Shown: positions 6,703-11,716 of the stretch, piece by piece
Position numbering within the stretch: position 1 is the stretch's first letter
Layout of the letters: every line of letters begins with the position of its first letter
NCBI GenBank assembly: GCA_002394725.1
Contig: DGUQ01000174.1
Location: 1 to 11,716 of the forward strand
Source of the DNA: Ruminococcaceae bacterium UBA4306
GTDB taxonomy: Bacteria; Bacillota; Clostridia; Oscillospirales; Acutalibacteraceae
Direction: 5' to 3'
DNA: 11,716 nt
The notes under the pieces: generated by a model
The model's input: the letters and a program-made list of their open reading frames with translations, nothing else
Told to the model about the DNA's origin: nothing
The model's database searches: none
Made by a program: the position numbers and the translations under genes

Positions 6703-7326
6703 TTATCCTTCCAAAAGCTTTTTTGCGCAGTTGTAGGCAAGCTCCTCAATGGAGTAATACACATAGCCGACCCCTGCGGTTTTCATCGCGTTTTTCTGCT
6801 TTTCGGTCACGACCGTGTAGGGATAGATACCGTAGATAAACGGGAAAAAGGAGTATAGGAACTCACGGCGAGCCGCCTCGTCCATATCGTGACAGAACTT
6901 TTGAAGAAGCCTGTCGACCGCATGGAGCGAGCTGCCGTAGGCGACCTTGAACTCACACAAGCGTTCCTCGCGGCTGTTCTCCTCCATATCATAGTGATTC
7001 ATGCTCATCAGCTTGAGCAAAAGCCTTCTCTCTTCCAGTGAAGCCGCCAATGCTTTGGCGAGCTCGTCCTTTGTCATGTTCTCATTGCTGTCGATGATGC
7101 TGTTGAGTTGATTGACCCACAGCTCGTATTCCTTCTGTAAGATTGCAAGAAAGATCTCTTCCTTCGTTTCAAAATAATTATAGATCGACGCACGGGAAAA
7201 GGAGGTCGCGTCGGCGATCTTCATGATCGTGATCTCCTTGAAGCTCATATCCTTGTACAACGCTTTGCACGCGTTGATGATCTCTTCCTTGCGCGCGTTG
7301 GTCAATTCGGGAGAACCCTTGGGCAT
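6703..7326 (-). CDS. TetR/AcrR-family transcriptional regulator
   Basis: A 207-residue repressor-type regulator. The N-terminal helix-turn-helix spans about residues 10-60: EEIINACKALYKDMSFKEI, then IADATSFSRASIYNYFETKEEIFLAI, a near-textbook TetR recognition helix. The C-terminal two thirds are helical and hold the ligand pocket and dimer surface, without obvious similarity to named subgroups. It is the first gene of the operon, so it controls its own expression together with the aldo/keto reductase and both flavodoxins. Two identical palindromes at its promoter are the likely binding sites. AGGTGA lies 4 bases before the ATG. The ligand is unknown; a toxic carbonyl or electrophile would fit the downstream enzymes, but that is inference. 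Confidence 0.93.
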   Translation of the reverse strand: MPKGSPELTNARKEEIINACKALYKDMSFKEITIMKIADATSFSRASIYNYFETKEEIFLAILQKEYELWVNQLNSIIDSNENMTKDELAKALAASLEERRLLLKLMSMNHYDMEENSREERLCEFKVAYGSSLHAVDRLLQKFCHDMDEAARREFLYSFFPFIYGIYPYTVVTEKQKNAMKTAGVGYVYYSIEELAYNCAKKLLEG

Positions 7327-7349
7327 ATTATCACCTGTTCAATGTATTC

Positions 7350-7362
7350 TGACACAATGTCA
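7350..7362. promoter_or_regulatory. TetR operator, promoter-proximal copy
   Basis: TGACACAATGTCA is a perfect dyad of 5-bp arms around CAA, extended one base on each side (C...G). It lies at or just after the predicted transcription start of the tetR operon. The 18-bp sequence TATTC plus the dyad is repeated exactly at 7381-7398, 36 bp away. Bound repressor here would block initiation or promoter clearance. Confidence 0.8.
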
Positions 7363-7370
7363 GTAACATT

Positions 7371-7399
7371 ATTTTACACCTATTCTGACACAATGTCAA
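7371..7399 (-). promoter_or_regulatory. Promoter of the tetR-aldo/keto reductase-flavodoxin operon
   Basis: On the minus strand a perfect TTGACA (7394-7399) and TAAAAT (7371-7376) are 17 bp apart, a very strong sigma70 promoter. The distal operator covers the -35 and part of the spacer, and the proximal operator follows the start point. The expected start is near 7364, giving a leader of about 38 bases. Confidence 0.85.
7386..7398. promoter_or_regulatory. TetR operator, distal copy overlapping the -35 box
   Basis: A second TGACACAATGTCA, identical to that at 7350-7362. Five of its bases form part of the TTGACA -35 element, so occupancy would exclude RNA polymerase. The 36-bp centre-to-centre distance is about 3.4 helical turns, so the two sites lie on different faces of the helix. 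Independent binding is therefore more likely than simple side-by-side contact. Confidence 0.8.
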
Positions 7400-7409
7400 T
7401 ACCTTGTTT

Positions 7410-7442
7410 AAAAAAAGAGGCTGGAGTCAAGCTCCATCCTCT
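7410..7442 (-). terminator. Intrinsic terminator upstream of the tetR promoter
   Basis: Read on the minus strand, an 11-bp stem with one mismatch (arms 7432-7442 and 7416-7426, 5-nt loop) is followed by seven T (7410-7416). It would protect the tetR promoter from read-through, or end a short transcript made from the repeat block just upstream. It is the second minus-strand terminator after the channel gene. Confidence 0.75.
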
Positions 7443-7533
7443 CAGTCGCCGGAAGCGGCTCCCCTTTTGTCTGCTTTGCGGACATACCCCCATGGGGGTA
7501 CCCTTTCCCAAAGAGAGCTTTGGAAAGCGACTG
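7443..7533. repeat. Nested inverted-repeat block, possible structured RNA or REP/MITE-like element
   Basis: CAGTCGC (7443-7449) and GCGACTG (7527-7533) could close a helix around four smaller hairpins. These are GCCG-gaag-CGGC (7448-7459), GTCTGC-ttt-GCGGAC (7469-7483), the perfect palindrome TACCCCCATGGGGGTA (7485-7500), and a 10-bp stem with one bulge (7503-7527). Some share bases at their edges, so not all can form together. No open reading frame is convincing. Similar hairpin-rich interspersed repeats are common in Clostridia, and I favour that reading over a dedicated RNA gene. The orientation is unresolved: the GTCTGC stem pairs better as plus-strand RNA, whereas the adjacent terminator acts on the minus strand. 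Confidence 0.5.
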
Positions 7534-7560
7534 CTCATATATGGTCTTATTTCGACAGGC

Positions 7561-7590
7561 AAAAAGGGCTTGCCGTACAACAAGCCCTTG
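7561..7590 (-). terminator. Intrinsic terminator of the ion-channel gene
   Basis: A perfect 9-bp stem (arms 7581-7589 and 7564-7572) with an 8-nt loop is followed on the minus strand by TTTTTGCC. It begins 13 bases after the channel stop codon, which fits a factor-independent terminator. Confidence 0.88.
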
Positions 7591-7602
7591 ATCGGTATGC
7601 TA

Positions 7603-9702
7603 TCAGTCGGGATGACAAACAACATCGGAATATACAATCACCTTGTCCTCCGCTTCAAGTGAAACGTGAATTTCATACAAATTGCCGCTGAACACAACGG
7701 TTTCGCCGCCGGGTTTGACATAGCCGAGAACCAACGCGAGATATTGCTTTTCCGCTGCTCCGGCGGATGAAACGGACGCTTCAAAGACGGCGCGCACCAA
7801 ATCGTAAGCCGTGCAAGGAGCAGGCGTTTCCTTAAAGAAGGACGAGACCTTTTTCAACTGCGGCTTCTTGTTTTGCTTACCCGATCGATCCTGAGAAAAG
7901 CCGAGCAAATCCTCATAAAAATCATAGATCGACTCTTTTTCTCCTATCTGCGTAATAATATTGCCCGTAAAGCGGTTACTGATGACCGCGTCGACCATAT
8001 GGTAGCCCTTGACGATATCATAATGCCTCGGGTCTGTGATCTCCACGATCGTTTTGATCCTGTTTTTGTCCTTGTCGGGGTACTTGTGAAGCATTTCCTT
8101 GATATGATCCTGAATATAAACCAAGAACATCAAAGCGGAGGAATCGACATTTTCATCAAGCTCCGTATCATCGGAGAGGATCAGGATATTAATATCCTCT
8201 GTCGTATCAGTAAACAGACGACTGATCGTATCAAAGGTATTATCAATATGATACATATCCAATTCTACAACTTCTTCAACAAAGGGATAGCGTTGGTAAT
8301 GATCCATCCGTTTGATGCTGTCGGCGTCATCGATCACGGTCACTTTCAGCAGGTTGTTCTGCTGATCATGGGACTGACAGGAAAGATAGGCTTCGTAGCA
8401 GCTCATGATCTCTTCCAGCTTACTGTTGTGACCTATCATAATCACTCTTTTGCATTCGCCTTGCGTGTTGTTCAGCTCTACACGATAGCCCGGGTTTGTG
8501 GGCGTACACTTGTAGTTAACATCCCTCTGATTATCTGCCACATAGCAAAAGCAGCTCTCGCCGTTATGGGTCAGCCACGTGAGAGGGACAGCGTTCCTGT
8601 GCGTCGCGAGATAATCGCGGATATAGCCGATCTCATCATTGATCCGCACAGGCTCAGTATAGAACGCCGCTCCCTTGTTGGAGAACAGGTCGTCGTATAC
8701 AGGCGTCATTTCAGGCGAGATCGATAATTGAGCCAGCAGCTGACCGAGAAATTTCTCAACATGGAACATGACGATATTGCATTTTTCTCCGAGCTCTTTC
8801 CCGTTGATGATCCGCTGAACGATATCATAAGTCCATATATCGGTGATCTCAACGATGATATTCCGGTGACGCGCGGCGTTGCCTGCCGATATAATATCCG
8901 CTGCCTGCATCAACGCCTTAACCGCCTGAGGATTGCCCTCATCTGAGTGACCGTCCTCGCCGACTGAATCCGACGGATCGTTACTCAGGATAATGACGGC
9001 TTTCGCCAAGTCGATTCTGATATCCTTGAGCTGTATTCGGGAGAAGATGTTTCCTTCGATGACAATAAAAGTAACGTTATTGTCGAGCTTGTTATTTTTG
9101 AGATAACGCCAACGGGCAAAAAAGCCCATCTTCTCTGCTTTTTTCATAACAGCGGCATTCTCTTTTGCGATCGTGAGCCGGAGTCTTTCTTCGATCTCCT
9201 TTTTAATGTCATCACTGCCCGATTTGACCAGTGCCACAACCGTTTCCTTATTATCGCTGTAAAGAAGATCGTTGACGATCTCGGGCGCTCGGGCATTCCA
9301 GTTCAGGATGACGGTGTGATCGGATAGATAGAGCCGCGTATTGCCCGCGTTCGCTTTCTCGATAAAATCGTTGAGAATGTTGGTCAAATAACCGATCACC
9401 GCGCCTGAGAAGGTAATCATGCCGATGATGATAACCGACAGACAGGTGATGGTCAACGCTACGCCCGTGGTGCCGATATCCTTGATGACAGACTCAATAC
9501 ATCCCGCGTCAAGAATCATCGTCACCGTATAATACGCGGCGTGGAAGAAATTCATTTTCTCTGTTCCGCGCAGAGAAAGCGCGCTGATCAACGCCGCGGA
9601 CAGCGTGATAAAAAGCACGTTGAACAAGATGATCAAGACCAATACGACACGCTTCGGATGCTGTGCAACCTGGATGCTTATCCATTCTCTGAACTTTTTC
9701 AT
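7603..9702 (-). CDS. CASTOR/POLLUX-type ion channel subunit with RCK/TrkA-N domains
   Basis: A 699-residue membrane protein. Two transmembrane helices (about 19-42 and 78-105) flank a short pore segment, YYTVTMILDAGCIES, with Asp65 in the filter position. A large cytoplasmic part follows. It contains a first Rossmann-like unit starting DHTVILNWNARAPEIV (from about 128) and a second around IMIGHNSKLEEIM (about 420). The W-N in place of a GxGxxG loop and the acidic DAG pore motif are as in the CASTOR/POLLUX family of plant nuclear channels and their bacterial homologues, rather than classic KTN/TrkA proteins. The bacterial members are thought to be RCK-gated cation channels; the ion here is unknown. 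The ATG at 9702 has AGGAGG 5 bases upstream. An earlier in-frame ATG (9744) lies at the predicted transcription start and is rejected. The gene is monocistronic, with its own promoter and terminator. Confidence 0.8.
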   Translation of the reverse strand: MKKFREWISIQVAQHPKRVVLVLIILFNVLFITLSAALISALSLRGTEKMNFFHAAYYTVTMILDAGCIESVIKDIGTTGVALTITCLSVIIIGMITFSGAVIGYLTNILNDFIEKANAGNTRLYLSDHTVILNWNARAPEIVNDLLYSDNKETVVALVKSGSDDIKKEIEERLRLTIAKENAAVMKKAEKMGFFARWRYLKNNKLDNNVTFIVIEGNIFSRIQLKDIRIDLAKAVIILSNDPSDSVGEDGHSDEGNPQAVKALMQAADIISAGNAARHRNIIVEITDIWTYDIVQRIINGKELGEKCNIVMFHVEKFLGQLLAQLSISPEMTPVYDDLFSNKGAAFYTEPVRINDEIGYIRDYLATHRNAVPLTWLTHNGESCFCYVADNQRDVNYKCTPTNPGYRVELNNTQGECKRVIMIGHNSKLEEIMSCYEAYLSCQSHDQQNNLLKVTVIDDADSIKRMDHYQRYPFVEEVVELDMYHIDNTFDTISRLFTDTTEDINILILSDDTELDENVDSSALMFLVYIQDHIKEMLHKYPDKDKNRIKTIVEITDPRHYDIVKGYHMVDAVISNRFTGNIITQIGEKESIYDFYEDLLGFSQDRSGKQNKKPQLKKVSSFFKETPAPCTAYDLVRAVFEASVSSAGAAEKQYLALVLGYVKPGGETVVFSGNLYEIHVSLEAEDKVIVYSDVVCHPD

Positions 9703-9749
9703 ACAAACCTCCTGCCATGATCCGTCATTAAACGGAAAATACACAATTC

Positions 9750-9777
9750 ATTATACACCCTGACGTCAAAATTGCAA
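9750..9777 (-). promoter_or_regulatory. Promoter of the ion-channel gene
   Basis: On the minus strand TTGCAA (9772-9777) and a perfect TATAAT (9750-9755) are 16 bp apart. The predicted start near 9743 gives a leader of about 40 bases containing AGGAGG. The spacer holds the perfect 8-bp palindrome TGACGTCA (9761-9768), a possible but unproven regulator site. Confidence 0.65.
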
Positions 9778-9880
9778 GTAATCGACCGAGATAAGCCCCA
9801 GTACAGAACGAAGGCACTTTCAGATCATTAAGAGCAACATGCAAATATAGAGTGTTATTCCTTAAAATGGCATGATCATC
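9778..9880. other. AT-rich intergenic stretch without recognisable features
   Basis: Between the channel promoter and the terminator at 9881 I see no open frame with a ribosome site, no long inverted repeat and no convincing promoter on either strand. Confidence 0.5.
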
Positions 9881-9915
9881 AATAGAAAAGCCGCCCACGA
9901 AAAAACATGGGCGAC
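9881..9915 (-). terminator. Intrinsic terminator of the hydrolase-reductase operon
   Basis: On the minus strand an 8-bp stem with one G-T pair (arms 9908-9915 and 9890-9897, 10-nt loop) is followed by TTTTCTATT. It lies about 290 bp after the reductase stop and just past the degraded fragment at 9976-10184. It may originally have served the gene now decayed. Confidence 0.65.
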
Positions 9916-9975
9916 TGTGTGATTCTCACTTAATTATCCATTAATCGACAGGGCAAGGTATTCCAATCGATACCG

Positions 9976-10184
9976 TTAAATCGATGTTACATCTAAAACA
10001 TTCCGATCACCGTCACGGTTAAAGGCGGAATAATACTTTAATATATTCTCCCCGTCGTATATCGGCTGAATCAAATCGTTCTCGGGACATTCTCGGATAT
10101 GGACGTCACAACACGGAGCAATAGTTCGTCAATAATTGAAAGCATGCTACCGTTATCCATATCTCCAATGAAAGATTCTTTTTA
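9976..10184 (-). pseudogene. Probable decayed gene fragment, family not recognised
   Basis: Two overlapping minus-strand frames here have protein-like composition but no intact gene. One (10181-10071) includes SFIGDMDNGSMLSIIDELLLR and then runs to a TGA. Another (10128-9976) encodes CPENDLIQPIYDGENILKYY and continues with SAFNRDGDRNVLDVTSI to a TAA. The first plausibly continues into the second through a +1/-1 shift near the LLLR codons, giving about 65-70 residues of a C-terminal part. Codons are more AT-rich than in the neighbours. The fragment sits between the reductase gene and its terminator, which suggests an operon gene lost by truncation. I cannot name the family, and a chance open frame is not excluded. 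Confidence 0.35.
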
Positions 10185-10200
10185 TGCTGTCACCCGTCTG

Positions 10201-10740
10201 TTACAGCGCTTTGCCGAAGTCATAGGCAGCTTTCAACATATCCTCTCGCCCACTCACCTCGTTCGCGTCATTAACGCCGCCGCCGTTGAACATACCCGCA
10301 AAACGAGCTTTTTCAAAGCACGCGATCCACCCCTTCAAGCCGCCGACTGCCGTCTCAACGACTTCATCGCCCTCCTCGGCAGAGGTCGTCATCAGATACA
10401 CGTCGCGGAAGCGGTATTCCTGCGGATAGAGCGGATTCAAACGGTCGAGCAGGGTTTTGAGCTGACCGCTGAGCTCATAGTAGTAGATCGGCGTAACAAA
10501 TACGACGGTATCCGCTGATTTGACCTTTTCCAATATCTCGCTCACATCATCCTTGATGACGCATTTCATCGTCTTTTGACAGGCAAGACAACCCTTGCAA
10601 AATCGGATATCTTTATCCTTTAATGTAATCAACTCTGCATGATTTCCGCTTTCAAGCGCTCCCTGCAGCGCCTGCTGAGCGAGGAGCTCGGAATTGCTTT
10701 TATTGCGGATACTGCTTGAAATAATGACGATATGCTTCAT
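10201..10740 (-). CDS. NAD(P)H-dependent FMN reductase / iron-sulfur flavoprotein-like
   Basis: A 179-residue cytoplasmic protein of the NADPH-dependent FMN reductase (flavodoxin-like) superfamily. The first strand and phosphate loop are IVIISSSIRNKSNS (residues 4-17). A compact cysteine motif CKGCLACQKTMKC places Cys48, Cys51, Cys54 and Cys60 as CX2CX2CX5C. This matches the spacing that binds a [4Fe-4S] cluster in archaeal iron-sulfur flavoproteins, although many relatives keep some of these cysteines without a proven cluster. TPIYYYELSGQLKTLLDR (83-100) is the conserved FMN and dimer segment. It probably moves electrons from NAD(P)H or ferredoxin to an acceptor not identifiable here. AAGGAG lies 7 bases before the ATG. 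It is 18 bp after the hydrolase lipoprotein gene, in the same operon. Confidence 0.88.
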   Translation of the reverse strand: MKHIVIISSSIRNKSNSELLAQQALQGALESGNHAELITLKDKDIRFCKGCLACQKTMKCVIKDDVSEILEKVKSADTVVFVTPIYYYELSGQLKTLLDRLNPLYPQEYRFRDVYLMTTSAEEGDEVVETAVGGLKGWIACFEKARFAGMFNGGGVNDANEVSGREDMLKAAYDFGKAL

Positions 10741-10758
10741 TTGTCGCTCCTTATCATC

Positions 10759-11673
10759 TTATTTGTTATTCTCTAACCAGCTTGTGATATGATTCACCGC
10801 ATCCTCAAACGGCTGTCCGAAGAACTCATGACCGCCGCCGGAGATGACATGGTATTCTACATTCGGGAGCACCTTTGACAAGCGATCCGAATATGAGATA
10901 TCTACCGAATTATCCTTGTCGCCGTGCAGCAGCAAGACCTTGTCCTGATATCGCGACAGTTCCTGATAAGGGTCGATATCCCAGACATCCGCTGCGTACT
11001 TCTTGCCGACCGTGATCCAACCGCCGAACATATCATACTGCTCAGGTACGCTGTCAAGATCGCTGAAACGCTCGTGGATATCGCTGAACAGACTGAGCGC
11101 GGGATAGAGCAGGATCATACCCTCTATCTCGTCCTGATAACGAACGCCTGTCAGCGCGGTTACAGCGCCGCCTTGGGAGCCGCCCATCAGGATGATGTTA
11201 TCCGTGTCGACAAAGTCCCATGTTTTTGCGGTTTTGAGAACCGCTTCCAGATCCGAGACCTCGGTCATCACTGACATCTCGGTATTATTGCCTCCGGTCT
11301 GATTTCCTCCGACCGTACCGCCGTAAAAATCAAACACATACACCGCGTAGCCGATCTGAGAGAGCCGCTCCGCGTAACCGACGCCGGAGGTGTGACTGTT
11401 GCCCAGCTCGTGAGAGAAGATGATCAGTGGATGCTTCTCCTTGCCGTCGTTGGGGATATAGGCGATTCCGTAGATCTGATAAGCGCCGTTCGGGCATTTG
11501 ATCTCCTGCGTTGTATAGCTTCCTGTTTGCACTGTGCTTTCACCTGTACCTTTCTCTTCTGTCGTTTCACTCGGTTTTTCGTTATTCTGCGGATTGGTTC
11601 CTGCGCTCTGTGAGCAACCTGCGAACAATACCGCAAGCAACAGACAGATGATCATTGCCATTGTACGTTTCAT
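10759..11673 (-). CDS. Alpha/beta hydrolase lipoprotein (serine esterase)
   Basis: A 304-residue surface-anchored hydrolase. The signal peptide ends FAG-C20 and is followed by a Ser/Thr/Glu-rich linker to about residue 50. The hydrolase domain has IIFSHELGN (oxyanion strand-loop), the nucleophile elbow GGSQGG with Ser166, Asp254 in HGDKDNSVD and His282 in SGGGHEFFG, so the triad is complete. The arrangement resembles cinnamoyl/feruloyl esterases and peptidase S9-like esterases; the substrate is unknown. The ATG is supported by AAGGAGA about 10 bases upstream, a slightly long spacing. The promoter is not resolvable because only 43 bases remain before the window edge. It is co-transcribed with the FMN reductase, repeating the esterase-plus-flavoprotein pairing seen at 203-7326. 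Confidence 0.9.
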   Translation of the reverse strand: MKRTMAMIICLLLAVLFAGCSQSAGTNPQNNEKPSETTEEKGTGESTVQTGSYTTQEIKCPNGAYQIYGIAYIPNDGKEKHPLIIFSHELGNSHTSGVGYAERLSQIGYAVYVFDFYGGTVGGNQTGGNNTEMSVMTEVSDLEAVLKTAKTWDFVDTDNIILMGGSQGGAVTALTGVRYQDEIEGMILLYPALSLFSDIHERFSDLDSVPEQYDMFGGWITVGKKYAADVWDIDPYQELSRYQDKVLLLHGDKDNSVDISYSDRLSKVLPNVEYHVISGGGHEFFGQPFEDAVNHITSWLENNK

Positions 11674-11716
11674 GCTATCTTCTCTCCTTTTATACTAAGT
11701 ATCCATTAAACGCTTT

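Noticed and set aside
5809..6858. 349-codon plus-strand open frame antisense to the aldo/keto reductase and tetR genes
   Set aside because: The opposite strand encodes a complete aldo/keto reductase tetrad. This frame has no ribosome site and no domain.
7345..7398. Two 18-bp repeats as a minimal CRISPR or insertion-site duplication
   Set aside because: Only two copies, and they fit promoter operators exactly; no array, no adjacent mobile element.
7342..7662. Open frame across the operator and hairpin region
   Set aside because: Its first codons lie inside the duplicated operators and it then crosses inverted repeats and a terminator; it has no plausible protein character.
7873..8727. 284-codon plus-strand open frame within the channel gene
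   Set aside because: Antisense to a continuous RCK-domain reading frame; no supporting start signal.
11674..11716. TATAAA as -10 element of the hydrolase lipoprotein gene
   Set aside because: It would start transcription inside the ribosome site, and the region is cut by the window edge.

Overview
The window looks like a chromosomal segment of a gut-type Firmicute of class Clostridia, probably Oscillospiraceae/Ruminococcus-like. The reasons are strong AGGAGG-type ribosome sites, low-GC intergenic DNA between moderately GC-rich genes, four lipoproteins with LTGC/LAAC-type lipoboxes followed by Thr/Ala/Gln-rich linkers, and families common in gut anaerobes (cyclophilin-like lipoprotein, small flavodoxins, CxxC-rich FMN reductase). 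This placement is inference. There is no rRNA, tRNA, CRISPR array or transposase.

Region 1 (82-3481, minus strand): a four-gene operon. Its order is a cytoplasmic alpha/beta hydrolase with a cysteine nucleophile, a hexapeptide-repeat acetyltransferase, a cyclophilin-like lipoprotein and a CE1/feruloyl-esterase-like lipoprotein. It ends at a long hairpin terminator. A LysR-type regulator (3555-4436) is divergent from it. The 134-bp intergenic region holds two facing sigma70 promoters and a T-N11-A dyad that overlaps the regulator's -35 box and sits about 71 bp upstream of the predicted operon start.

Region 2 (4437-7399, minus strand): TetR regulator, aldo/keto reductase, flavodoxin lipoprotein, cytoplasmic flavodoxin. 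The tetR promoter (TTGACA-17-TAAAAT) is bracketed by two identical 13-bp operators, TGACACAATGTCA, which suggests tight autoregulation of the whole operon. This operon converges on lysR with the two stop codons abutting and no terminator between them.

Region 3 (7410-7600): a dense structured intergenic stretch with two minus-strand intrinsic terminators around a block of nested inverted repeats, including a perfect 16-nt palindrome.

Region 4 (7603-9777): a single gene for a two-TM, RCK-domain ion channel of the CASTOR/POLLUX type, with its own promoter.

Region 5 (9881-11673, minus strand): an alpha/beta hydrolase lipoprotein and a flavodoxin-fold reductase with a CX2CX2CX5C cysteine motif, ending at a terminator. 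A decayed gene fragment appears to lie between the reductase and the terminator.

Taken together, three alpha/beta hydrolases, three flavodoxin-fold proteins, one aldo/keto reductase and four surface lipoproteins sit under at least two regulators. My working inference is an inducible esterase-plus-reductase locus acting on an ester-linked or carbonyl-containing small molecule at the cell surface and in the cytoplasm. The sequence does not identify the substrate.
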